Shown here: positions 1 through 12,398 of the stretch, piece after piece | Position numbering within the stretch: position 1 is the first letter of the stretch | Layout: each line of letters begins with the position of its first letter | From: Corydoras sp. C115 | Taxonomy: Eukaryota > Chordata > Actinopteri > Siluriformes > Callichthyidae | Direction: 5' to 3' | Assembly: GCA_019802505.1 (NCBI GenBank) | Contig: JAFMOC010000103.1 | Coordinates: 727,001-791,000, forward strand | DNA: 64,000 bases | Program-made: the position numbers and the translations under genes | Notes under the pieces: generated by a model | What the model was told of the DNA's origin: nothing | What the model saw: the letters and a program-made list of their open reading frames with translations, nothing else | Database searches by the model: none

Positions 1-1052
1 TTCTCCAGGGTTTAAATCATGCAAAAAGTTTAATAAAATAAATAAATATTTTAAAATAAATTATTACATGCAGTGTACACATCTATAGACACAAGCACTC
101 ACACGTACACCTTCTCCTTCATTGAGGCTTTGCAGTAGGTTTCTGTTCTTGTGTTTTCAAGTGGTGTTCTGTGTTACCCAGAAACTTGATATTTGGATAT
201 CAACAAATCTCTACTAGGTCATCACTGTCACTCGTGCTTACAAAAGAACAACCCACTATACAAAGTTCAGAAGCATGCTTTTAAACTGCTTTTCAGTGTG
301 TTGGCTGCTAAATGGCTAAATTCCACTGCCATGAGTTCCTAGATACAGACAAGTAAACACAATTAACTGGGCTTTCTCTCTTTCAGAACCAGTTCACCAC
401 TTTATAGTGCTCTTGTGTTATTTTGTTCTTCTTTCTGAGGCAAAAAACACTTTTCCTCACATTGTTGTCTCTCGTTTACGAGCCTGGCCTATAGTCCAGC
501 ATGACGGGAAACAAATGGTGGGATTCTCTCAGTTTGTCTTTTATCTTTTTCGAAGAAATGTGGCTGATGCTTAACTTGGCCCAGAAGTATAAATTCTGAC
601 AACTAAACAGCGGGCTTTAAAATAAAAATTCATCTCGGGCCAGTGATACAGATGTTGCATATAATGGGGTTCCAGAAGCTTCACTTAGCAACTGGAGCTA
701 ATGTTGCAATGCAAGAGGAAGACGGCACAGTCTTAGCCAAGGTGCTGTTTGTAGCTAGATAAAACTGGCAACATGCTATGTTCCAAGTATTATGTTGGAG
801 CATAGAAACTGATGAATATGACTCTAAATATGCTCCAAAAATGATGGAGACTAATTTATTAACAGGGTTTGTAAAATTGTAAATAATACTTTACCGAACC
901 CACACCACCACCAACTGCAGCAGTAGTAAAAATATTGGTAGAAGATAGGATATAAATTGCATATAAAACATTTAAAGTTATTAAATGAAAAACAACTGCA
1001 ATGCATATTTAAAAAATATGTATTTAAATTATTATAGGACACCATTCAGCTT

Positions 1053-1379
1053 AATTCTCTACTTGGGTTGCGTGGGGGGTTGCACATGCCCATCAAAAGG
1101 AAAAAGTTTTGGGCATTGTGCAGATACAAGCAGGATTGGACACCAATCCAATGCTGGTCACACACTTGCTCACACACAGCCACACTCTATAGGGACAATT
1201 AAGATCGGCCAATTAACCTTGAATCCATGTTTTAGGACTGTGTGAGGAAACCGGAGAATCTGGAGTAAGTAAAATCACACAGACACAAGGAGAACATGGA
1301 AACTCCACCCTGATTGGAATTCAAACCAGGATCCAGGACTGAAAGGCTGACATGCTAAGCACAAAGCCACCATGCTGCC
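1053..1379 (-). mobile_element. V-SINE-like element, diverged
   Basis: Reverse-oriented copy of the dominant tRNA-headed SINE. The conserved tgggcat, ggacaccaatcc and gaatccatgttttaggactgtg blocks are present. It ends at 1379 with the complement of the tRNA-like head (aagccaccatgctgcc). Confidence 0.75.
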
Positions 1380-2599
1380 AAGGGCACAAATTGTGGAAAA
1401 TAAATAAATAATTAATTTTTATTTTTAATTGAATCCTATTCTATTCCTATACAAATGTCAAAATCAAATCAATGTTTAAAATGGGTTTTGGTCAAGGATA
1501 GCTCCAATGTAGGTAGTATAAGTTGCGGTTAGAGTAGTGGGGACACTCTGTTTCAGTCCATTAGACCCAGCAATCTGGTTTGGGAAGTGAGCGAGCTGAC
1601 TCGTTTTAATGGCTTTTTGGAATGAACAAAGGAAACTGAGCCGTGCTTGTCTGTTTTATCATCGTTCCCAAATTTCACTGCCTGCGCTAAATTCATCCAA
1701 TTCAAGGAGACTTTGTCATTTGCATCACATGAAATGAAAACGAAATTGTGGTTTACAGACCCAGTTTTTCCCCTTTTAAATGATAGCTTTATAGGCAATT
1801 TCTATTAGAATTATTTATTTATGTTATATGTAGATCAGATATTCATAAAGTGTCTGTTGAAGAAAAGTGTCACAGTGTAAAGAGTCCATGAGGAGTGTCT
1901 GTTAGTTCAAGAGTCTTCACATAAATAGCAAGGAATTCACATAATTATTATTAATAATAATAATCACATAATTATTCACATAAATAGTATGATGATACCA
2001 CTGACAGTTGCTTTGAAATCGGCATATTTTTACAACTTCTGTCTGTGTATTTCTTTCTTCCCGGAGTTCTGTTTCCCTCCAAAGTCCAAAACCTGCTTGT
2101 AGATTATTTGGAAATACTAACTTGATCTATTTTTCCATACAAAAACTGGGAATCTGTTCTGGGTTTCCCCTGACTTTTGGTCTTTGCTTGAAATTAGTTT
2201 AGATTTTTACCAAATTTAAGCGCTAACATGGCCATATTTATTTTCTAAATCCATATTTAGACCAAACATTAAGAAATGTTGAATATCAGAAAGTATTATT
2301 GAGTTTCTTTTACAGTCGTCTGAACAAAAGCGCATCGATCAAAGTTGACTGTGGTCTCAGACTCTTGGCTCATGCTGTATTTGTTGTTATCTCTCTTTCT
2401 TCATATATTATTATTATTATCAACTCTCTTTTTTCTGTATATTCCTACAGTATCCATCTGTCTTTTTAAAATGTTTGTCTGGCCATCCATCTGTATGCAC
2501 CACCATTTAATTTGGCAACGTGCAATATGACAGCTGGTTTTGCTAGTTGCCACATTATAACAACATCAGTCTTGTAGCAGTACAGGAAGTAGCAGGTGT

Positions 2600-2602
2600 G
2601 TA

Positions 2603-2636
<34 letters not shown>
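2600..2636. repeat. (TG)n microsatellite
   Basis: gtgtgtatgtatg then a long TG run. Confidence 0.9.
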
Positions 2637-2637
<1 letters not shown>

Positions 2638-5065
2638 ATGCACATGTGTTTATCAGTGCATGTGCTTTCTTGTGTGTCTTTCTTCATCTCCAAACCCTGT
2701 CACCTTCAGATACAGCAGTTAGTCAGCCGTGGTTGTACTTGAGTTTCTGTCAGGGAAGGCTAAAAAAAAATCACATCACAATCAAATGCAATCACTTCCA
2801 TGCTCGCTAGAGTCAATCACATGCTGCTCACCTGTAGGAGACAGTCACTCACATGCATCTGAAAATCACAGTGTGTGTATGTGTGTGAATGAGAGAGATC
2901 AGGCAGTGCATGATATCTCTAGAGGGTGCATGTCTTAGAAAAAAAACTGAATGTGTCAGAATAAAACCTGAGAAAAGAGACGAAGCCAAAAAGAACAAGG
3001 AGAGGATTAAACAGAGAGTAGTCTGATGAGAAGGAGGCTGCTGGGAAAGCAGATGAATTGAATAAGGGTGGCAGTGCATGAGCTTTTGATGTCTATCTTT
3101 CTGTCTTCATTTAATTGCTTACTATTTTGCAGGATTTAGAATCATGAGTCATTTACTACAGTTCTGCAGTTATTACATCATGGGAAAGCACAGCATTTCA
3201 AAAGCCTACCTGTGTAAATAGGTTAATCTTTAGTCATAAATATTACACAAATGAAAGCAGGAGTTTGAATAAATATATTCATAAAATTCTTATAACAATG
3301 CTTTGTTACATTTTGTTATCATTAACCAATAACGATCAGGAATACATCAAAATAATGAAGTCAAGCATTTCAAATTAGGCTAAAGCAGCATGTCTTTTAG
3401 GACTGTAATAAATGCTTTGAAGAGTGTTGGCGAGTCGAGCCCACTAATGATGCATTTGAAAACGTACAAATAAACCAACATGCATAACAGCACATAAAGA
3501 AACTTAGCATTTTATATTTACCTATGACAGGAGGGGGGACCAGAACACATCTTCATAAGGAGAGCAAGCAAACTCCAATCATACTGTACATGACCTTGTT
3601 TAACCTACCCAGCAGGCTACTCCTTATACCTTAGTGCGACACCATTCTGTGGTTTATTCATATATTTATTACGTTTTGACTTTTGTTTTTTGGTAGTACA
3701 CAATGTTGGTTGAAAAGTTTGAATCATAATAAGTCTAGTTAATTACCTGTGGTATCATGGATCTTGCAAGCTGACATGATGCCATGGCTTTCAAATAAAA
3801 TGAGGACTTTTTCAATAACCAATATAAAGTAATCTCAAATTTACAGCTAATGAGGTTCACAAAGTATGGAAGAATTAACACCCCATGTAAGTAGCGTCAG
3901 TAATGATGCATTACTACCTTACATTGTAAAACACTTGAATAGAAGTGCCCAGTCCTGCAGTTCCATTCTTTGCTGAAGGGTAGGCTGGAATCAGCTCGCT
4001 TCCTCTTTTCTTTAAGGGTTCTATAGAGAATGTTTGAATGTCTTCTTTTACACTGATGCAGGTCTTCAGAGAGGAGAGAGGTGTAACCATGGTGATTTAT
4101 CAGTGCATGCAGGCTTAGAGATTCCGACTCTTCTGTTTAGCTTCTCCTCCTCTCATCACTCTATCACTGGAAAAAGAAAGTCCGCTGGTCGATTTTATGG
4201 TATTGACAATAAAAATTTCATTTAACCGAAAGAAGATAGTGACCGCTATAACCTTTGACCTTGGAGCCTGACTAAGAGGTAGATGTAATTATAGGTGGGT
4301 GTGCAGGATCAGAACAAATAAGATAAATGAGGGTTAACTGTGGGGCACTTAATAAAATATAGGTTTTTGTTTCATTTTTGCTGAGGTATCCAATAATGAA
4401 GCAGCAAGGCAAAAACATATTGTATTTTGCTTTTTTAAAACCCCAATATGCCTTAAAGTAATGTTCACATAATAGGAAAAAAATACAAACTACGTTGAAA
4501 TAACCATGTCCACCTTCCAGGGGATATATATGATCAACCTTCAATGCACTGAATTTATTATTAATCATCGACTTTTGACAAAACCGTATCAGTTAACATC
4601 ATTGTGATTAATCCCAAATGTATTATATCATCATAAAGACTCCTATATTAAATTTAAAAAAAAAACAGCTGGCTGTAACCCTGATTTTGGAATCCAGCTG
4701 TTTAACATAAGACTAACATAAGCTATAAATAACATCTGCCCAATTTGTTTTCATTTTCTCTCTGTTCAACTGTTCAACATCAGTTAGAATCATGGACCTG
4801 CAGTTGAAAAATAGTTACTGACATTTGGAAAAAGCCTTTTTTGTTTTAACACCACCTACTATCATTCCTTAACACCATGCTCCGTTAAAAAAAAAAAAAA
4901 ATCTATACAAGCAAATATCTCCTTTTTCCATCCAAGGCTTAAACATACAAACAAAATATAACTGGAGCCTGGCTGGCTAAAGTAAGTCCCCAAGTACTCA
5001 ACAAGCTTTCTCTTATAATCTTTAGGGTTTCAACTTGTTGGTATAGTGGTATATAATAATTTATT

Positions 5066-5277
5066 AATTCATTCATGATTTGCTTAATCCTCTACTAGGG
5101 TCACGGGTTGGAACACTCACTTGAGAATTTACCTTGAATCCATGTTTTTGGACTGTGGAAAGAAAGTCGAACAGCCTGGAGAAAACCCTCATCGTCAAAG
5201 GGAGATCATGGAAACTCTACCCAGATTGGGATCTGAACCTTTATCCTCAGCGCTGGGCAAATGTGCTAACCACTAAG
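5066..5277 (-). mobile_element. V-SINE-like element with internal deletion
   Basis: Left member of a head-to-tail pair. The tail region (attcattcatg, taatcctctactagggtc) jumps directly to the central domain, so the gcccagcgatgg block is missing. It ends in ctaaccactaag. Confidence 0.75.
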
Positions 5278-5279
5278 AG

Positions 5280-5548
5280 AAGGTTTCGGGCGCTGGGCAG
5301 ACCCAGGACAGGGCGCCAATCCATCGCTGGGCACACACTCACTCACACAGACACACTCTATATGGGGCAATTTGGAGAATTCAATTGACTTGATCCATGT
5401 TTTTGGACTGTGGGAGGAAACCGGAGAACCCGGAGGAAACCCACGCAGACACAGGGAGAACATGGAAACTCCACTCAGATGGGGATTCGAACCGAGAATC
5501 CCTAGCGCTGAGAGGTGAACGTGCTAACCACTAAGCCACCGTGCCGCC
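5280..5548 (-). mobile_element. V-SINE-like element, second copy in tandem
   Basis: Begins abruptly at ggtttcgggcgctgggcag, directly after the previous copy's head, and runs to a complete tRNA-like head (ctaagccaccgtgccgcc). Its 3' tail is missing. The B-box complement is visible as ggggattcgaacc. Confidence 0.8.
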
Positions 5549-6597
5549 TAGTGGTATATTGTTAATTAAAATAATAATATATCTCTGCTGTCATAAAACA
5601 TAAAGAAATCATATTTAAATTAAAAAATGTTGCTTAAATGCCACTGGAACCTGTCAATGTTGTCTGACTACTGCAGGAGACTAATACACAAAATTACTTT
5701 AAGCTCATTTGAACCCATGCGTCACATTTAAGTGTTATCATAGCGACTCTCATGATCTCATGTTTCTTTAAATTTCAATGTAATTTAATCAGACTATATG
5801 TGTGTTCACTTGAATTGCCAGCAAAACATTTCAAGAAAGCAAAACATTAGTTGTTGTTCAGTGTAATCAGGCGCACTTTGCAAAAATGGTTCACTTTTGT
5901 GTGTTTTCTTGGAAAATATGTAAATATGGAATATGCAAATCGAATTCATACAGCAGATCTTTGCATAATATTCAAGATCAAAGTACAGAAGTTAAAAGCT
6001 AGATGTACCAAAAAATAGCTGCAAAAGGCTAATTATGTCGGAATTCCAGACTCTCTCAGTCTGTCTCTCTCAACTTGTATTTTGTTGAAGAAGGCTTTGC
6101 CTTCACACCCTTAATTATGGCAATGTGTTGACCTTCAGCACGTGTGTTAGGGTAGAGTGTGTAGGTGTGCATACAGTCTTCGGAGTTGCAAGTGGTTGAA
6201 CTGTAATTACATGTTAAATCTTACTTGGTTCCCAGTGACATGTGGCATTGTACAGTTTTGTCATTTAAGTGGCTGTTGAACTTAGGAAAAACAAGTTAAG
6301 CTTTTGCTGCACTCCTCTTGTGGGTTGGTGTGGGAGTATTCCCAAATATTTTTTTTACACAGTGTATGGCTCTGGGTCAAAAGAACTAAATGCAAAATAG
6401 AAATGTGCAGAACCGTTATATTTCCATAAGTATTTAAAGTACACTTGGTTAGAAACATGTTTTGCCTGTCATACTTTTCCATTTAAACAACCCATTTGCA
6501 GAAGTAACAGCATTACTATTATTGTGTGTACTAATTTTATGTTGTTGTTGATTGGTGTATATTTTTGAAAACACTGTCATAGCCAATGCACTATATA

Positions 6598-6695
6598 CAT
6601 TATATAGACAAAAATATTGGGACACCCATATATCATCTGACATCTTGTAGCTGGTCTCAATTCTAAAGGCTTCCATTTTCATAGGAGGACTTTCT
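6598..6695. mobile_element. Terminal fragment of the Tc1-like family
   Basis: tatagacaaaaatattggga matches the terminal repeat of the copies at 55590 and 56941; only the first about 95 bp are recognisable. Confidence 0.5.
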
Positions 6696-7347
6696 ACGTG
6701 ATTTTTTTTTAAAGACTGGCTAACAGTCTTTGTTCTAGTTCATCCCTGGTATGTACTGCTAATAATCACATTTTTTTGTGTAAAAAAAAAAAAAAAAAAA
6801 AAACTAAAATAGAGGAGCAATAGAGCAACATTGAGTCAGCAGATGTCATCAGAATGGCGGTGATTATTAAGTGCTTATAGAGAAAATGCTTAGGCATGCT
6901 CCCTTGTGGTCAAGAAACAGGTCTGTAATTAGCCTTACCAAACAGAGATCCCACTGAGAGCTTAATGATTAGAGTGCTTACACACACTCACTCACTCATA
7001 CACACAAGCTGAACATGCAGCTTTTCTGCAACTGTAACTGATTCTAACACATATGTCTGGAACCTAGATTAAGTATTAAGTACTTAACTAAGTATTCTTC
7101 TTAGGTATTAAGCATATTACTTACACTTAACAACAAAATTAATGTTTTAGGTCCAAATCATAAATGATTTAAATCAGTGATGAGTGACGTATTTTTTTCC
7201 ACCACTTGGGTTTGTCGATATGTTTTTTATGTTCAAGAGCACCTGGTGAAATGAAATATGAGGAAAGAAATATCAGAAATTAATAAAACACATAGTAAAA
7301 GATATTAATAACATAAAAATGTGATGTTTTAACTTGTACAGATTTAG

Positions 7348-7650
7348 TACAGGTGGCTTACTGGTTAGCACATTCGCCTCTCAGCACTAAGGATTCCCGG
7401 TTGGAATCCCCATCTGGGTGGAGTTTCCATGTTCTCCCCGTGTCCGCATGGGTTTCCTCTGGGTTCTCCGGTTTCCTCCCACAGTCCAAAAACATGGATC
7501 AAGTCAATTGAGTTCTCCAAATTGCCCCATATAGAGTGTGTTTGTGTGCGTGTCTGTGTGTGTGAGTGTGTGCCCAGCGATAGATTGGCGCCCTGTCCTG
7601 GGTTTATCTGCCCAGCACCTGAAACTTTCTCCCTTGGATGTGCATGGGGG
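7348..7650 (+). mobile_element. V-SINE-like element ending in an AT array
   Basis: The A-box region (ggcttactggttagca) and a B-box-like ggttggaatcc are followed by the conserved central domain (gtttccatgttctcc). The usual end (cgaccctaatagaggataaagcgg) is missing; the sequence runs into (AT)n at about 7651. Confidence 0.8.
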
Positions 7651-7735
<85 letters not shown>

Positions 7736-7757
7736 TTAGTTAGTTAGTTAGTTAGTT
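7651..7757. repeat. (AT)n then (TAGT)n microsatellite
   Basis: About 80 bp of uninterrupted AT (to 7732) followed by about six TAGT units (to 7757). It sits between two oppositely oriented SINE pieces. Confidence 0.95.
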
Positions 7758-7760
7758 AAA

Positions 7761-7898
7761 TGGGCATATACACACAGGACAGTGAAACAAGTGTATTGCT
7801 GGGCTCACCTTCTTACACACATCAACCAACACACACTATATTGGGCAATTTAGAGAATTTAAATTTCCTTGAATCCATTTTTTTGAAGAACATGGAAA
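7761..7898 (-). mobile_element. V-SINE-like fragment, reverse orientation
   Basis: Diverged reverse copy (atgggcatatacacacaggacag, tattgggcaatttagag, cttgaatccattttttt). It faces the + copy across the AT array. Confidence 0.6.
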
Positions 7899-8437
7899 AT
7901 GTTGTGAAGAGCAAGCTGTACTGTATATCGAAAGAAAACCTTTCTGACATTCTGTCGTACAGCATTAATTGCACAGTGTGAAATATTGAACCACTTCAAT
8001 AATTCTGTTGTTTTTAAAGTTGGTAAATCCTTTGGCTGGATTAGTCTGATTTACTTGGGTTAAGGGAATTTCAGCATTGTTTGTCCAACAGAAAGCCATT
8101 GCTATAAAGCAGATTAATACGAAACTGTATGAATTTTATGAATCACCTGGTTTGCACTGTAATTACAGGATGGATTTGGCATAGTTAAGAATCTCACCTG
8201 ACATCAGTGATCCAGAACCTAGTATATTAATTCTGACCTGGTTCCGACTGCAGCAGGATGATACAGGGTGCCTCGGCTGTCGAGGTGTATTAGTTAGCAC
8301 AGTGAGTTGCCATGGTTTTTTAGGACTTGAGGTTGATGCAACAACTCTGTTAGTTGCTGTTGCTGTCCATCATTCTGTTGGGTAAGGCTGTTCCTTTGTG
8401 AGTGCTGCTTACAGCTAAAGATGCTATGGTGGATTTG

Positions 8438-8510
8438 CATTCAGATGGGTTAAATGTGGAGGACAAATTCCTCTGTGTGTAAGCACAGAAGAGAAAATAA
8501 ATCACTTTAG
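8438..8510 (+). mobile_element. 3' fragment of the third-family SINE
   Basis: Shares cagatgggttaaatgtgga, ggacaaattcctctgtgtgt and the aaaataaatc end with the copy at 52347-52555. Confidence 0.75.
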
Positions 8511-9017
8511 TGTTTTCAGCAACTCAACAGGTTCAATGCCCGTCGTGTTTGATTAACTTTCAATAGGTGCCTTTTTTCCATCTATTTTTTCTCCTTTAGT
8601 TATTTGCAGTTGAAATGCCTAATCATTAAAGAACTCTAGTTTGTGTGTGGTGGAAAGAACGGTATGCCGTCTGGATTATCAGCTGTAGAGGCACGTGCCT
8701 TCAGAATTATCATGCTTTATGCCGTAGTAGGATTGGAACGTGCGTAGGTATTTGTATCTTGCTTTTAATATTTTTTTCAATAAACTTTTAATTATTGTAC
8801 ATTTTGTTATTTTGCGTTCTCTCTCAGATAATTAGGACTGTGACCCCCCCCCCCCCAGAGCCTACTTCCATGTCATCCCATTTACCCCATAAATATAAAA
8901 ATAAAATATTGTTTCATAAATCTCTTAAACTTTTAAGTAGTTTCTATTTTTTTGAGGTCCATTTTAAACATTTCAACTCCTCTCAAAAAAGACATGTTTT
9001 TTGAAAATGATTTGATT

Positions 9018-9182
9018 AATTCATTCATTCATTATCTTCCGCTTTATCCTATATTAGGGTCGTGGGGGAGGGGGGGTTCCCCATGCCCATCCAGGGGTGA
9101 GCGTTTCGGGCGCAGGGCAGATACACCCAGGACAGGGTGCCAATCTATCGCTGGGTACCTTAGACCGCTCGGCCATCCTGAC
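9018..9182 (-). mobile_element. SINE tail fused to the 5' 25 nt of tRNA-Leu
   Basis: On the minus strand, 9182 down to 9158 reads as positions 1-25 of vertebrate tRNA-Leu(CAG-type), beginning GTCAGGATGGCC and ending GGTCTAAGG. It is joined at once to the SINE 3' region (cccagcgatagattgg... to the attcattcatt tail near 9018). A 12-bp direct repeat, aatgatttgatt, flanks the whole unit at 9006-9017 and 9183-9194, so tRNA piece and SINE tail were inserted together. The tRNA segment starts exactly at the mature 5' end, keeps the A box and lacks the B box. Confidence 0.85.
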
Positions 9183-9595
9183 AATGATTTGATTGTAATG
9201 GGAATATAACATTGGTTTGTTAACAAGTAAAGTGGTGTTAAAGCCGCAGAGCTCTCAAGCATCTTTACAATCTATCAAGGGTATAGAACAGAAGGGAAGA
9301 TGTTACATAACTTTGTTAGAGACAGAGTGCCTATGCAAATTCAATGTAGTAGATCACCACTCGTAGTAATGCCTAATCATGTCATTCTCTTTCATCTGGC
9401 TATAACACACAGAGTTTGAGAAATTCCAAGGCCAAGATATAGTATGTATATGTACATAACCAGTCAAATGTTTGGACACAAATCATTTTTGCTCCACCTA
9501 CCTGTTCTGTGATAGGGGACAGGGGAGTAACAAAAACAAAGAAAACAGATGGACTAGAAGTCTGAAATTGTACAACCTTCAAAGTCCATTTATAT

Positions 9596-9690
9596 AGATG
9601 GATAGATAGATAAATAGAATACTTTATTCATCCTGAAGGAAATTTAGCAGCCAGTAGCAGTAACAGTACAATAAAAAATAAACAATATTT
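9596..9690. repeat. (GATA)n-type tail with actttattcatcc repeat fragment
   Basis: gatggatagatagataaata then gaatactttattcatcctga, similar to the frequent fish actttattgatcccggggga sequence. Related pieces are at 19618-19660 (+) and 27696-27740 (-). Confidence 0.5.
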
Positions 9691-9717
9691 TAAAGAGGGA
9701 ATTAATAAAAATAAATA

Positions 9718-9719
<2 letters not shown>

Positions 9720-9779
<60 letters not shown>
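9720..9779. repeat. (AT)n microsatellite
   Basis: About 60 bp AT after a (AAATA)-rich stretch. Confidence 0.95.
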
Positions 9780-9782
<3 letters not shown>

Positions 9783-9886
9783 ATAATTTACTGTTATAAA
9801 GTTTTTTTATATATATATGTATATTCTTTTTCTATATGTATATAGTATTGTATACAAAAAAAATGTGAATGTATACAAAAAATGAA

Positions 9887-10070
9887 TGTGGAGTTTCCAT
9901 ATTCTCCGGTTTCCTTCCACAGTACAAAATCATGGATTCAATGTGAATTGGCTACTCTAAATAGTCCCATATTTTGTGTGCGTGTTGGTCTGAGTTAGTG
10001 TGTGCCCAGTAATGAATTGAAGCCCTGCCCTGGGTGTACCTGTTTAGCGCCCGTAACATTTTCCCCTGGA
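9887..10070 (+). mobile_element. V-SINE-like fragment
   Basis: Headless copy that starts at gtggagtttccat and ends at acattttcccctgga. Directly upstream is a short duplication of an atgtatacaaaaaa(a)tgaatg motif. Confidence 0.7.
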
Positions 10071-11778
10071 GTCTTGTGACACTAAAATCAAGCAGTATTT
10101 AGATTAAGTATAATAAAAAGGAGAAGGTCGTGGGAGTTCAGTTCTTTACAAAAGGTCTGCCTCATTTTTAAAGGTGCATTTTTAAAGAAAATTACCTACT
10201 TTCACACTAAATGAGAATTATAGCACATCTGCTGTTTATCTGATCTATACTGTCCAGAAGCCATTGTTAACTCTCCTTTTGACATTAATGAAAGTAATTG
10301 CAGATGTCCACCCAGTAGCTTCTGTCAAAAGCCTGCAAATTAATTTGATAAGAGTTTAATAAGAAACCTTACAGTTATTTCTAACTGTTTTTTTTTATAT
10401 CATTGCAAAGTTTATAATTACAGCTGAAATGGCCAAATAAAGCATGTGGCTCACATTTTGGTGTCACCTTTAAAGATAGACAGACATGCTGAGCTGTTGT
10501 GGTTACTGGGCACAATTACTGAAAATGACTGAGCAGCATGTGTTCAAAATGTAACTTTTGATTCGGTAGCCTTATTAATAAACATTTTTTTATTATATGT
10601 CATATACTATATTCATTTAAAAGTTGAAACAAGCAAAAGTTAAAATAACCACAAATGTGTTTGACTGCTGAGTTGAAAATTGGTTAAATTGTATATATTT
10701 ATGTCTCAGAGTAGCAAAAACTTGTCACTATATTGGTACGAGGCTGTTAGGTCCATATCCCTACAAAATAATGGCATCCATGGACAGTGTCTGAAAAGTA
10801 ATTGGTCCTGTTCTGTCATATCATGTCAACTGATTTTGCAAACCTTCTCGAATAAAAAACAGAAAAAGTCTAGGCAAGCTAAAATAATATAATTAACATC
10901 TACACATCATGTATATGCTGATTTTGCAAACTTTAATATTTGCAATAAAATAATCATATAGACCTGCCTTATTTATTGAAGCTCCTGTGAATCTTTCTGC
11001 GGACACATAGACACGCATGTTTCTATACAAGATACAGCATAGCTAGTCAGATTAATTGTATAGATTTTTCTAGTGAAGACAACTTTGCAAGGTCTGACAG
11101 GATTGGGAGGACATTAATATATTAATCACCATGAGCTTTTCAATCGTGGTGTGTCAAAATATTATGTTTTTGATATTTACCAAAATAGGAAGGTTGTGAT
11201 ATTTTATTACATAATCTGCTTGATCTCACATTGCACACATTTGAACCATGTGGTTATAGGTGTGAAATGAAGTGGCCACTTTACTAGAGAAATCCATCTA
11301 GTGGACCCTTTTGGGCCTTTAGAATCATAGCAATTCATTGTGACATAGGCACTACTTGATGGTGAAGTCATTCTACTGAAATATTTGCCTTTGTAGACAA
11401 GATTGCTTTTTGCATTTGACCCAGATTCTACTTCACCCCAAAGATACTCTAAACAGTGGCAGATCATAATGTGTTCATATTCACTTAAATAAAGATCTTG
11501 TTATGAAATCTATAATTACCTGGCCATTGTAGTCCAAGATACCACTGTTGAATATTGATAGAAAAGCTTTAGTTATAATTAGTCTTAAGTATTTGGATCC
11601 AAAGGTTTAACAAATTTTGAGACTCAAAGCTAAAGTCTAAAAGGGGTCTCCTGAAACTTTTATATTTCAACTCACACATTTATTCTATGTAATATGATGC
11701 ATTACTAGAGACAGAAATGCTCAATGTTGATATTAGCATTGAATTAGAAAGCAGAAACCAATTTATTCAGTCCTTCTT

Positions 11779-12049
11779 TATCTTATCTTAATCTACTAGA
11801 GTCGCGGGTGGGTTCCACACGCTCATCCAGGGGAGAATTTTTGGGCCCTGGGCACACTCAATCAGACAGACATTTACTATATGGGGCAATTTAGAGCATT
11901 TAATTTACCTTGAATCTATGTTTTTGGAATGTGGAAGGAAAGCCTGGAGGAAACCCACATGGTCACGGGGAGAACATGGAAACTCTACTTAGATTGGGAT
12001 TCAAACCTGGATCCCCAGGCGGACATGTTTACCACTAAGCCACCTTGCT
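11779..12049 (-). mobile_element. V-SINE-like element
   Basis: Reverse copy from the tail (tctactagagtcgcggg) to the head (accactaagccaccttgct), with a deletion around the gcccagcgatgg block. Confidence 0.75.
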
Positions 12050-12203
12050 ATTCAAAACAGAAACTGAGACTTACAAATGTTAATCATGTACATGAAAGTT
12101 TGTTTGTACAAGTATCTTTGAAGTATTAAGTATCTTCAGTTTATCCAACATGTTTTTGAAATTTAGGAGAAAAACAAAGTCCTCAAAATCAAACCACATC
12201 TTA

Positions 12204-12398
12204 TAGATGGAATTTACCAATTACAGACTGTAGTCCATCTTTTTTTTTTTTTTGTTAGTCCCGTGTTGGTTCTCTGTTATCTATTGGTCTATTGGTCAGG
12301 ATTATAGGACCACATAGGACTGAGAACAGAGTATGTACTGTTAACAGACAAATGGACTACAGTTTGTGATACAATGGACAATAAGTGGAGCATATATG
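12204..12398. repeat. Fragment of a dispersed teleost DNA-transposon-like repeat
   Basis: Shares atagatggaatttac, tgttggttctctgttat and attggtcagga blocks with 25720-26100 and 41481-41882. It is interrupted by a T run and internally deleted. Confidence 0.6.
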
